Positions 29,096-37,797 of a stretch of 64,000 nucleotides of DNA are shown here, one piece after another. A program made the position numbers and the translations under genes. This DNA comes from CAVOGJ01 sp963700865 (GTDB lineage: Bacteria > Planctomycetota > Planctomycetia > Pirellulales > Pirellulaceae): contig CAVOZC010000022.1 in NCBI GenBank assembly GCA_963700865.1, forward strand, positions 496,001 through 560,000, written 5' to 3'. How positions within the stretch are numbered: the first letter of the stretch is position 1; each line of letters opens with the position of its first letter. A model generated the notes under the pieces. That model was not told the origin of the DNA and made no database searches. It worked only from the letters and a program-made list of their open reading frames with translations.

Positions 29096-29842
29096 CTACC
29101 CCGAGATCAACCGCATCGTGATCTGGAAGCCAAAGTCTTCCTTGGACGTTTTGCCAAATGGATCGTTGCCGTCCACCCAACTCGAGTCCAAATCGGACGT
29201 GCCAAACTCAGCAGACATCGCGGCGCAGGGGATCAGGGATCTCTTGCGTGAGGCACGAATCGAGAACGTCCCGTTCAAACGGTAGCATCCATCAAACACG
29301 GGAGCCGAGAACGGACCCGCCTTGCAGTTTACCGCGAGACCTTCTCCACACGCCAAGACATGCGGTTCGACATGAGCCGCTAACACCGTATGTGGCCCCA
29401 TGCTTACGACCGCGGCACCAACGTCTTGCGCAACCTCGCCTGCCACTTTTGAGGAGTTCTCGTGAGTTTGGCCGCTGCGTAGTGTTCCGATCACTCGCGC
29501 CTCGAGCCACAGCTGGGCTTGCGTTTGATCGTGAAGCAAAACTTGAAATTCCTGATCCAATTGGAATGAGAGTGCCGCTTGAGATAGCTTCAATGGATTG
29601 CAGCGTGCCGCTGCCGCGCCGCGCATGGTGACGATCACGACATCCGGACTCGGTTGCTCAACGGACACAGTACCACCTTCCGCGAACGCCGAGTATCCGG
29701 TAGTTCGCGGAAGACACTGGCCGCTGCGGTTGCCAAGGACGAATTCCGCCTTGGGTCCAGCGGCGCACGCAGGCAGCGGTGATGCCAACAGCAGCGTCGC
29801 CGCCGACATGATCATCAGCGGTGCTCCGCCCCTCAAACGCAT
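29096..29842 (-). CDS. Secreted protein of unknown function
   Basis: A 248-residue protein with a signal peptide at residues ~10-29 (SAATLLLASPLPACAA). The mature part has six or more Cys, a possible carbohydrate- or metal-binding mix of strands (VLGNRSGQCLPRTTGYSAF), and the sequence VVIVTMRGAAAARCNP. I recognise no family. The ATG at 29842 starts the basic, signal-peptide-like MRLRGG; the upstream open frame is not protein-like. It is isolated between two gene-less stretches. Confidence 0.65.
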   Translation of the reverse strand: MRLRGGAPLMIMSAATLLLASPLPACAAGPKAEFVLGNRSGQCLPRTTGYSAFAEGGTVSVEQPSPDVVIVTMRGAAAARCNPLKLSQAALSFQLDQEFQVLLHDQTQAQLWLEARVIGTLRSGQTHENSSKVAGEVAQDVGAAVVSMGPHTVLAAHVEPHVLACGEGLAVNCKAGPFSAPVFDGCYRLNGTFSIRASRKRSLIPCAAMSAEFGTSDLDSSWVDGNDPFGKTSKEDFGFQITMRLISG

Positions 29843-30338
29843 GTAATTTCCACTCCACAATGAACGACAAGAAACCGTCGATCGCAGCCCTGGCTGGGTA
29901 TCTTCCCGCGGCCGCCGTCGTAGGTGCGATCTCCAGGGAAGGCGAGCTGTCTTACCGCAAGGAATGTTCGCGCGGTCCTCGGGTTTATCGGCATTTCGAG
30001 TTGCAACGGTTGAGTCGAAAATCAAGATGGGGGCACACCTGCCAAACAGGACAAAGGTGGCAGTAACGCCGATGGGAAACACGCTTGCCTTCCTGCTGGC
30101 GATCTAGGCAAGCAGGCAAATTGTGCATTTCCGCATCATGAGGGCCGTCGTCATTGCCCATTCGCATCATACCGCAGACGCGTGGGGAGGGAGTTCGCGG
30201 CCCGCGGCCAGCGTGCCGAGCATGGGCAACCGAACGTCCTTCGTGGCCTTCGTGCTCGTTGTGGTTTCCTCCTGAACCGCCCGCGTCATGCACCCGTCGA
30301 GATGGTGCGACGGCCTCACGGCGGGACATGCGGCCCGG
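29843..30338. other. Gene-less stretch between a secreted protein and the sulfatase end
   Basis: About 496 bases without a convincing gene. The region 30080-30115 holds an imperfect inverted repeat (CTTGCC near 30087 with GGCAAG near 30110), perhaps a weak terminator for neither gene in particular. Nothing else stands out. Confidence 0.45.
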
Positions 30339-32747
30339 CTATTTCCGCGTGATGGTCACTTTCTCGATCTTGCCAGTGAACTTGCTGGTTTCCTCGTCGT
30401 ACTCCGGCGTGACCGCGGTCTCGCGGTCGATACCAATGTTGGCCGTCTCGTCGGCCGACCAGACCCCGAACTGCGTCCTGTCAACGCGACCCGTACCGAC
30501 GGCCTTGTCGTTGATGTAGAGCGTGGCCGTCCCGCCGCCGCCCAGCTTTGGCTGGCCGTCGTAAGCGAAGTCCAGTTTCACGGTGGCTTGCCCGCTGGGA
30601 AGCAATGTGTCCGATCTCACTTCATAACTTTTGAGACCCAGGAAATTGTAAACATAGACCGGCTTGCCGGCCTTGACATACAAGCTCCAACCACCGAACC
30701 GGCCGGCTTGGCTGACAATCACACCATGGGTATTCTCACCTTCCGCTTCGATCTGGGCGACAATGTCAAAGGAACCATTCTTCGTATTGATAAAGTCGTT
30801 TTCAGGGAGAAAACCCAGTCCCGCGTACGCGGTCAGCGTCTTGCGCCCGGCCATGATGTCCGGTCGCCCGGCCAGCAACGAGTCCATGCGCTCGACCGTA
30901 CGATCATCAAGGGGCAGCACCTTGTATTTCACGGCCTCGGCGAGAAAGACCTCCTGCAGTTCTGCCAATTTGTCCGGATATTTCGACGACACATCGGATG
31001 ACATGCTAAAGTCATCGGCAACGTGATACAATTCCCACACATCCTCCGTCAATGCATGGCGGGGTGTGCCTTCCCACGGTGCTCGATGGATGGTGCCGGC
31101 GAACCAACCGTCATAGTAGACGCCCCGATTGCCGAAGATCTCAAAGTACTGCACGAGATGCCTGTCGGCCGCTTTTGGCTCGTCAAACGTATACATCATG
31201 CTCACGCCTTCCATCGGCCGTTGTCCGATCCCGTTGACAATGCGCGGTTGCGGCAGCCCGACAGCTTCGAGAATTGTGGGCGCGATGTCGATCACGTGAT
31301 GCCACTGTTGACGCAAGCCGTTCTGGGCCTTGACCCGCGCGGGCCAGTGGATAACCATTCCCTGTCGTGTGCCACCGTAGTTCGATGGAATTTGTTTGGT
31401 CCACGTGAACGGTGAATCGAAGCAGACGGCCCAGCCGGCCGCCATGTGTGGATAGGTGCTGGGACCTCCCCATTCGTCGAGGTGTTGCAGCATGTCGGCG
31501 ACCTTTTCCTTGACGCCATTAAAGTACGTCATTTCGTTGTACATGCCGTTCATGCCTCCCTCGGCGCTGGTGCCGTTGTCACCCGCAATGAAGACAATCA
31601 TCGTATTGTCGAGCTCACCCAAGTCTTCGATGGCATCGATGAGGCGGCCGATTTCGGTGTCGGTCATATCGAGATAGGCGGCGAAGACTTCGGCCTGACG
31701 AGCGAACAGCTTTTGCTCGTCGGCAGTGAGGCTGGCCCAGTCCTTGATCGCCCGCGGCTTCGCGGCCAGCTTCGTCGCCTGGGGGATGACTCCCAGCCGC
31801 TTTTGATTCTCGAATATCTGCTGTCGGATCACATCCCATCCCTCCGCGAACTTCCCTTCATACTTCGCAATGTAGGACTGGGGAACGTGATGCGGCGCAT
31901 GTGTCGCACCGGGCACAAAGTAGGCAAAGAAGGGTTTCTCCGGCGTAAGTGACTGCTGAGCTCGAATCCAGTCGATCGCCTGCGTCGTCATGTCATGCAT
32001 GAAGTGATAGTCGGGATCGCCCTTGGTCGGATTGTCGACGGGCGTCACGCCGTCGTAGATCGCGGGAGACCATTGATTCGTTTCACCCCCAAGGAAGCCA
32101 TAGAATTTGTCGAAGCCGCTGAGGGTCGGCCAACGCGTGAGCGGGCCCGACGGGCTAATCTCCCAAACGGCAACTTCATGGCACTTTCCAAAATGGGCCG
32201 TACTATAACCGTTCAGCCGCAGGATCTCGGGAAGCTTGGCGCAGTCGGCAGGCAAGAGGCCCGTATTGCCGGGAAATCCCGTCGCGGTTTCCGTAATGCT
32301 GCCCATGTTGACGCTGTGGTGATTGCGGCCGGTCAACAAGGCTTGCCGCGTCGGCGAGCAAAGTGCTGTCGAATGAAATTGATTGTACCGCAAGCCGCCG
32401 CGCGCCAGCCGGTCAAACGTTGGCGTCGACACGACGCCACCGAAAGCACTCGTCCCGCCGAACCCCAAATCGTCGATCATAACGATCACGATATTCGGCG
32501 CGCCTCGCGGCGCTTTCACCTCGAAGAAGGGTGGCGGCTTGACGTCCCGCACATCCAGAGCCGTGATCGGTTTCGTGTAGGGGGCTTGCAGCGGCAGCAC
32601 CGTGCGGTCGATGGGCACGCTGTCAAGATCCACGAATCGTTGAGCGTCCGCTATGCCGACCGTCAGACTGGCAAAGAAAAAAACCGTCCGCACAAAGCGG
32701 GTCAGCGTCGGGGTCGGTGACATCGCGTGTCTTTCTGGTGGAGACAT
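30339..32747 (-). CDS. Exported arylsulfatase (formylglycine type)
   Basis: An 802-residue secreted sulfatase, cutting sulfate esters, likely from algal or other polysaccharides. The sulfatase signature is CSPTRQALLTG with Cys130, the residue converted to formylglycine. Metal ligands are visible as DDLGFGG (Asp92-93) and GDNGTSAEGG, and conserved HAPHHVP follows. After the ~600-residue catalytic region a C-terminal ~150-residue beta-sandwich domain follows (GVIVSQAGRFGGWSLYV...GTATLYINDKAVG), as in large arylsulfatases. The signal peptide lies within residues 9-36. ATG at 32747 gives the longest form; ATG at 32723 begins right at the signal peptide and may be the true start. No sulfatase-maturing enzyme is in the window. 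Confidence 0.92.
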   Translation of the reverse strand: MSPPERHAMSPTPTLTRFVRTVFFFASLTVGIADAQRFVDLDSVPIDRTVLPLQAPYTKPITALDVRDVKPPPFFEVKAPRGAPNIVIVMIDDLGFGGTSAFGGVVSTPTFDRLARGGLRYNQFHSTALCSPTRQALLTGRNHHSVNMGSITETATGFPGNTGLLPADCAKLPEILRLNGYSTAHFGKCHEVAVWEISPSGPLTRWPTLSGFDKFYGFLGGETNQWSPAIYDGVTPVDNPTKGDPDYHFMHDMTTQAIDWIRAQQSLTPEKPFFAYFVPGATHAPHHVPQSYIAKYEGKFAEGWDVIRQQIFENQKRLGVIPQATKLAAKPRAIKDWASLTADEQKLFARQAEVFAAYLDMTDTEIGRLIDAIEDLGELDNTMIVFIAGDNGTSAEGGMNGMYNEMTYFNGVKEKVADMLQHLDEWGGPSTYPHMAAGWAVCFDSPFTWTKQIPSNYGGTRQGMVIHWPARVKAQNGLRQQWHHVIDIAPTILEAVGLPQPRIVNGIGQRPMEGVSMMYTFDEPKAADRHLVQYFEIFGNRGVYYDGWFAGTIHRAPWEGTPRHALTEDVWELYHVADDFSMSSDVSSKYPDKLAELQEVFLAEAVKYKVLPLDDRTVERMDSLLAGRPDIMAGRKTLTAYAGLGFLPENDFINTKNGSFDIVAQIEAEGENTHGVIVSQAGRFGGWSLYVKAGKPVYVYNFLGLKSYEVRSDTLLPSGQATVKLDFAYDGQPKLGGGGTATLYINDKAVGTGRVDRTQFGVWSADETANIGIDRETAVTPEYDEETSKFTGKIEKVTITRK

Positions 32748-32974
32748 AAGCCCTGCTTCTCGATCGCCCCGCCTCGGGGAGATCCGCCGATTTTAGAGGC
32801 GCGTCACCGCCGCGACAACCTACGGCGGGTAGGGGGACGTGCGGAGCCAGCCTGCCGCCATCCGCCGGCCACATGGCGCAAACACTAACGGTAAGCGACG
32901 TTCCATCCGCTTTCCTCGGACGGCGCGCTACCGATGATGGGCGTGAGCGCTTCGATTTCGCGGCTTGCCGACGA

Positions 32975-33469
32975 TCACGCTTCCGGCCTTTGCGGAGGAC
33001 CCGGCGACGCGGCCAGTCGGGCTTGCTGCTGTCGATGCTTTTCATGCACTTCGAGGTCAAAAGGCGTGTGTTCGGTGAGATTTTCCACGTCTCGATACTG
33101 GGCATGGCACCGGTAACATTCCAACACATCCCCCATCCATAGGAAGAGAGCCACGTCGATCAGCGCGGTGAGAAACAGAATGCCGTAGGTCAGCAGGATC
33201 CAATGGTAATACCAGGCCACGCTGCTCAAACCAAATCCTACCACCACGATGGCGACTCCCAGTCGCTGGGGAAAGTCCTTCCGTACAAACAGTTCCCGCG
33301 ACGGACAGACCAGGCAGGCATCAACGCGGTTTCCGCGCACGGCGCCCTCCGTCAAGCGGACCAGGGTGCCGCAGGACGGACATGTCAGCTCGACCGTGTC
33401 GCTGGTAAAGGTCTGCTGATTCGTGGCGTGGCACTGCGAACAGGCGAACGTGATCTTCATGAGGGCCAT
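32975..33469 (-). CDS. Zinc-ribbon membrane protein of unknown function
   Basis: A 164-residue protein with an N-terminal zinc ribbon (FACSQCHATN and CPSCGTLV), another CxxC-like pair (ACLVCPSR), two hydrophobic helices at about residues 69-87 and 90-110, and a further CYRCHAQYRD pair near the C-terminus, so the ends may face the same side of the membrane. No named family is recognised. The ATG at 33469 follows GGGAG; a second ATG at 33460 is possible. It starts 26 bases after the stop of the membrane-protein gene upstream, so folE, that gene and this one may form an operon. Confidence 0.75.
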   Translation of the reverse strand: MALMKITFACSQCHATNQQTFTSDTVELTCPSCGTLVRLTEGAVRGNRVDACLVCPSRELFVRKDFPQRLGVAIVVVGFGLSSVAWYYHWILLTYGILFLTALIDVALFLWMGDVLECYRCHAQYRDVENLTEHTPFDLEVHEKHRQQQARLAASPGPPQRPEA

Positions 33470-33494
33470 CTGACTCCCGAACGAACCGCGCGGT

Positions 33495-34256
33495 CTACAA
33501 GGGAACGGTGGCGGCGGAATGAAGCAGTTGGGAGCTAAGTTCTCCCAGGAAACAGAATAGGACAGCCACATAAAGGATGCCAGTGGCGCTCTGCGTGTTC
33601 GGGATTCTCAGCGTCAGCCAGGTCATCCAGGCCAGTCCCGCGACACCGACCAATCCCGAGAGCCAGCGGAGCGCCACCAGGCCACACCAGCCGATGCTCA
33701 GCAATCCTTGCTGCGACACCTCACTCCGCAGCCCAGCCGCGCACAACGCGGCCCGCACGCCTACCGTCACAAACAGCGCGAGCAGCAATTGCCGCAAGGG
33801 TTGCAACTGCATCGTGGGTGTATTCAAGTACCAATGGCCGAGCAGCATGGCGGCCGTAGTGATACCCAGCAGCAAACCACTGGTAATCACGTTGGCGATT
33901 TCCTGGGCCGAGAGGACCGGCGGACCGGCGTGTTGAGCCACGAGCAAGGCGGCGGTCAGATCAAGGAAGGCAACCGCATAAATCAAGAGTTGACCGGCCG
34001 CACGACGTTCATACATCCAGACGACCGCACCGATGTAGCTCACTGCCGCGGCAGCCAGGCAGAGCTGGAAGAGGTGGGCAATGCCCAGGTCGCTGGTAGC
34101 GACGGCCAGGGCAGCGAAGGTGTTGAGACCGAGCAAGACCCACAGGTGAACGCGAAAGAACCCGCTCGTTACGAGACGGCCGGGCGTCCAGGCCATGGCG
34201 ATCGCCAACCCGAAGGCGAGTCGGAGAACGAACGAAGCGAGCAGCGCCCACAACAT
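33495..34256 (-). CDS. Polytopic membrane protein of unknown function
   Basis: A 253-residue hydrophobic protein with about seven or eight transmembrane helices. A conserved-looking stretch LLLGHWYLNTPTMQLQPLRQ lies in the middle and could form a re-entrant or interfacial segment. No family with known function is recognised. It starts 10 bases after the folE stop on the same strand, so it is cotranscribed with folE. Confidence 0.72.
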   Translation of the reverse strand: MLWALLASFVLRLAFGLAIAMAWTPGRLVTSGFFRVHLWVLLGLNTFAALAVATSDLGIAHLFQLCLAAAAVSYIGAVVWMYERRAAGQLLIYAVAFLDLTAALLVAQHAGPPVLSAQEIANVITSGLLLGITTAAMLLGHWYLNTPTMQLQPLRQLLLALFVTVGVRAALCAAGLRSEVSQQGLLSIGWCGLVALRWLSGLVGVAGLAWMTWLTLRIPNTQSATGILYVAVLFCFLGELSSQLLHSAATVPL

Positions 34257-34266
34257 GTTGCCACGG

Positions 34267-34854
34267 CTACCTTTCTCCGCCGTAAATCAATTGCATCACC
34301 TCGCTCCGCGTGGAGAGATTGGAGCGGAAGATGCCCTTCATCGCGGATGTCACACAAAGACTGCCTGGTTTCTTGATGCCCCGAATGGTCATACAGCTAT
34401 GCGAGGCCTCGATGACAACGGCGACTCCTTTCGCATTCAATTCCGACACGAGCAGATCGGCGATGGTTTCGGTCAGTCGTTCCTGCACTTGAGGCCGACG
34501 GGCGACGCATTCGACGACGCGAGCAAGCTTGCTCAGTCCGATCACCTTACCGTTGGGGAGGTAAGCGATGTGTGCCTTACCCGTGAACGGCAACAGATGG
34601 TGCTCGCAGAAACTGCAAAAGCTGATGTCTTTCACGAGCACGACTTCATCGTACTTCTCGGTGAAAAATTTCTGCAAATGCTCCCGCGGATCCTGGCGAA
34701 GCCCGGCGAACATTTCGGCGTACATCCGCCCCACGCGGGCGGGCGTCTCGAGCAGTCCTTCCCGATCAGGATCCTCGCCAACGGCCGCCAGGATCTCGCG
34801 AACCGCGGCCTCGATGCGAGGAAAATCTACTTTGGGAAATTGGTCATCGGCCAT
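34267..34854 (-). CDS. folE: GTP cyclohydrolase I
   Basis: Converts GTP to 7,8-dihydroneopterin triphosphate, the first step to tetrahydrofolate. The 195-residue protein has the zinc ligands in SFCSFCEHHLLPF (Cys and His) and HSCMTIRG (Cys), the GTP-binding PNGKVIGLSKLARVV, and RPQVQERLT. Length fits the type IA family. The ATG at 34854 begins MADDQFPKVDF, just before the conserved ILAAVGEDPDREGLLETPARV region; upstream codons are not conserved. First gene of a probable operon with the two membrane proteins downstream. Confidence 0.95.
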   Translation of the reverse strand: MADDQFPKVDFPRIEAAVREILAAVGEDPDREGLLETPARVGRMYAEMFAGLRQDPREHLQKFFTEKYDEVVLVKDISFCSFCEHHLLPFTGKAHIAYLPNGKVIGLSKLARVVECVARRPQVQERLTETIADLLVSELNAKGVAVVIEASHSCMTIRGIKKPGSLCVTSAMKGIFRSNLSTRSEVMQLIYGGER

Positions 34855-34962
34855 GAAAACTGCCCCACTTACCATGATCAACGTGAACGGGACATCGTAG
34901 GAATGCGGTTCGAAAGAATCAAGCGGCCGCCTGGAAACCGAAACGGGCAAGGCATCACTGGC

Positions 34963-35663
34963 TCAATTCGAGCTGAAATCAGGTGGGAAATCGTCATCCA
35001 CGGCACCCACGCCTGGTGGCGTGCCGTATTGCCGCAGGTGCCGCAGCAGAATCTTGGCACGCTGCTCAACCTGCACTTCGGCCAGCAGGCGAAGTTTTTC
35101 GGCATCGGAAACCCGCGCGACGTGCGATATCAGATCGGTGAGGACTCCCAGGCAAACATCATCGCCCAGCGATTGGGTCAATTGACGGGCGGCGAGCGCC
35201 GATTTGGGCATGCACTGACGAAACGCCATCAACAACCGATGCACGAGACGCTCACTTGCTTGCGAAGTCGCCGCGTACTGGTCGGACAACAACTCAATGC
35301 GTGCCACGCGAAAGGCGTGTTTTGACGGAATCTCCTCGACAATTCGCGCTCGCCTTAATCCCATCAGTAGCACATTTGCATGGCCATTTTTCAAGGGCGT
35401 GCGGCTGATCACTTGACCCAAACACACGCAGGGCTCGACAGGTGGCTCGCGTTCGCAGATTACTTTGCCGCTGGGCTTGAAGATGGCCATGGAAATCAAT
35501 CGATCGCTGCAGCCATGGCATCGCGCAGCAATTCCTGGTAGCGCGGCTCGAAGATGTGTACTGCCTGCACGGCGTGAGGATAGAGCACGGTGACCGGGAG
35601 CGGAAAAAGACGTGTCATGCCATCGAAGGCTTCGGCTCTGAATATCGGATCTGGCTGGGTCAT
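34963..35663 (-). CDS. LON peptidase substrate-binding-domain protein, frame broken by 1-base indel
   Basis: A stand-alone LON N-terminal domain protein of about 233 residues, without ATPase or protease parts; such proteins are widespread and of unclear function. The first part from the ATG at 35663 (MTQPDPIFRAEAFDGMTRLFP, HIFEPRYQELLRDAMAA) stops at a TGA near 35494. The remainder (RLISMAIFKPSGKV, RTPLKNGHANVLLMGLRRARI) is in the next frame. Restoring one base near 35505 gives the expected AADDRLISMAIF. All motifs remain on both sides, so the indel is recent or technical. The start is preceded by GAGGAAAG. Confidence 0.8.
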
Positions 35664-35792
35664 GAAGGAGCTTTCCTCGCCTGGTCGATACAAATCCGTT
35701 GGCAGGCGACCTGGCGACCCATCGACAACCAGCACGGGCGACACTCACCACACCTATGCTGGCGGAAAATCAACGCAGTTCAATTCGGTCGT

Positions 35793-36182
35793 CTACTGCA
35801 TGGTCGTCAGATGAATCTCGGGGATCAGATCGGGCACGATCTCAATCGAGGGAAATTCGTCCTGGCTCGCCAGAATCTCCGCGCAGCAGGCGGTCATCTG
35901 ATCCAGGAAGGGCTGTAAATCCAAACCGAGGTGGTGGGGAAGATATTTTTCCAAATAGCTTCGCGATCCAAAATAGAGTTTCCGCGCACCGCGGATGTTT
36001 CCGTTGCCGAAATGGTGCAAACACACCGCCGTCTGGATCAGTCCTTTATAGAAATCTCGCGACGGACCATGATATTCGGTCCATAATTCCTCCCAGACAT
36101 CGTGAGCTTCAAAAAACTCACACACGTTGAAGTGCGTAATACCCGTCAGATACAGCGGATGATGCGGCGACTCGTCAGCCAT
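35793..36182 (-). CDS. DUF309 domain protein
   Basis: A 129-residue helical protein with the DUF309 signature: FNVCEFFEAHDVWEELWTE followed by FYKGLIQTAVCLHHFGNGN. The conserved His and Glu residues suggest a binding pocket, but the family's function is unknown. The ATG at 36182 begins MADESPHHPLY; the longer open frame upstream is not conserved. It precedes the LON-domain gene on the same strand. Confidence 0.85.
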   Translation of the reverse strand: MADESPHHPLYLTGITHFNVCEFFEAHDVWEELWTEYHGPSRDFYKGLIQTAVCLHHFGNGNIRGARKLYFGSRSYLEKYLPHHLGLDLQPFLDQMTACCAEILASQDEFPSIEIVPDLIPEIHLTTMQ

Positions 36183-36425
36183 ACCAAAGATTCCTCTGAA
36201 AACTCCCCTACGATCGTTGTCGCGACTTCTCGCCAGAATGTCAATCGCCAGCGCACCGAACAGCCCGGCGGCAGAACTTTTCGGTGACCGATACTTGACG
36301 ACAGCCCCGCTTAGGTTCACCATTGTCGGGAGCAGTGGAATCGATCACACACTGTTCAATCACTCCCCGCACGAGGGCGAACAGGGGTGGTGCGAACGGC
36401 GGGCTATGACGGGCGAAGGATGGAA

Positions 36426-37103
36426 ATGACTGCCACCGCCGAGCAAAAACGAAACGCGCGGCGAGTCGTACAGCATTTGCGGCGGGACTACCCCCACGCC
36501 GAATGCGCACTGCGATTCGAGACGCCTTTCCAATTGCTGATCGCCACCATCCTTTCGGCCCAATGCACGGATGAGCGGGTCAACCAGGTCACGGAAACAC
36601 TGTTTCATGACTACCCGTCTGCCCACGAACTGTCGGCAGTGCCCATCCGGCAACTGGAGAAAGCGGTGCAGAGCACTGGTTTTTTTCGCAATAAGGCCCG
36701 CAACATTAAATCCTGCTCGCAGGACCTCGTCACGCGGCACGGTGGCGAAGTGCCACGCACGCTGGACGAGCTCACCAGACTGGCCGGCGTGGGCCGCAAG
36801 ACGGCGAATGTCGTGCTGGGCACCGCGTTTGGAATCGCGAGTGGTGTCGTCGTCGACACGCATGTCGGCCGCATCAGTCGCCGGCTGGGTCTCACTGTCG
36901 AGCAAGACCCGGTGCGGGCGGAACGTGACTTGATGGCTCAACTGCCCCAGAAAGAGTGGGTCGCTTTTTCACACCGCGTCATCCATCACGGACGAGGCGT
37001 TTGCAAGGCCCGAGCACCACAGTGCGATTCGTGTTCCATGGCTGGCTTCTGTCCGAAGATCGGGGTCGGCAAGAGCACACCTCCCCACACCGCCGGCGTC
37101 TGA
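36426..37103 (+). CDS. nth: Endonuclease III (DNA glycosylase/AP lyase)
   Basis: Removes oxidised pyrimidines and cuts at abasic sites in base-excision repair. The helix-hairpin-helix is LAGVGRKTANVVLG with the catalytic Lys, followed by the catalytic Asp in VVVDTHVGRIS. The C-terminal 4Fe-4S cluster has the normal spacing Cx6Cx2Cx5C in CKARAPQCDSCSMAGFC. The protein of 225 residues is of usual length. ATG at 36426 has AAGGA six bases upstream; ATG at 36420 is the alternative. Confidence 0.95.
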   Translation: MTATAEQKRNARRVVQHLRRDYPHAECALRFETPFQLLIATILSAQCTDERVNQVTETLFHDYPSAHELSAVPIRQLEKAVQSTGFFRNKARNIKSCSQDLVTRHGGEVPRTLDELTRLAGVGRKTANVVLGTAFGIASGVVVDTHVGRISRRLGLTVEQDPVRAERDLMAQLPQKEWVAFSHRVIHHGRGVCKARAPQCDSCSMAGFCPKIGVGKSTPPHTAGV

Positions 37104-37134
37104 AGATAACCGCCCCCCCGCTTGCGAGTTCCCC

Positions 37135-37701
37135 ATGATCCTTTCCGGTGAAGAGATTCAGCGTCAGCTTGGCTCGAATATCGTCATTGACCCTTTCGAC
37201 CCGGTTCACCTGAACCCGAACAGCTACAACCTGACGCTGCACGATGAGGTGCTGACGTATGAGGAGGTCGTGCTGGATATGCGGAAGCCCAACCGCACGC
37301 GGCGAATTCGTATTCCGCAAGATGGTCTGGTCTTGAACCCGTCGCAGTTATATCTGGCCCGCACGGTGGAGCGCACCGAGACGCACAACCTTGTGCCAAT
37401 GATCGAAGGGCGATCTTCGATCGCTCGATTGGGTCTGTTCGTGCATGTGACGGCAGGCTTTGGAGACGTCGGATTTTGCGGCTACTGGACGCTGGAGATG
37501 TTTGCCGTGCAGCCGGTGCGAATTTATCCGGGTGTGGCCATCTGTCAGATCTTTTATCACCAGCTGGAGGGTGAATTCCAGGAATATGAGAGCGACAAGT
37601 ACCAGCACAATCGCGACATTCAACCGAGCATGCTTTATAAGGAGCTCGATCCAGACGCCGCATTCGAGGATCCACAACGGCGTTTTCAGTTTGAAGTCTG
37701 A
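37135..37701 (+). CDS. dcd: dCTP deaminase
   Basis: Deaminates dCTP to dUTP for thymidylate synthesis. The 188-residue protein has EGRSSIARLGL, the nucleotide-binding HVTAGFGDVGFCGYWTLE with the catalytic Glu, and the C-terminal YESDKYQHNRDIQPS. Length is normal. The gene begins 31 bases after nth on the same strand, so the two are probably cotranscribed. Confidence 0.94.
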   Translation: MILSGEEIQRQLGSNIVIDPFDPVHLNPNSYNLTLHDEVLTYEEVVLDMRKPNRTRRIRIPQDGLVLNPSQLYLARTVERTETHNLVPMIEGRSSIARLGLFVHVTAGFGDVGFCGYWTLEMFAVQPVRIYPGVAICQIFYHQLEGEFQEYESDKYQHNRDIQPSMLYKELDPDAAFEDPQRRFQFEV

Positions 37702-37797
37702 TCGCCGACGACTCACCTGGGGCCACGCTGGGCCGGGCAAGGTACGACAGCTTCCCGCCGACCCTGACTTCACGGGCCATCGGCTGGTCAGGCCGAG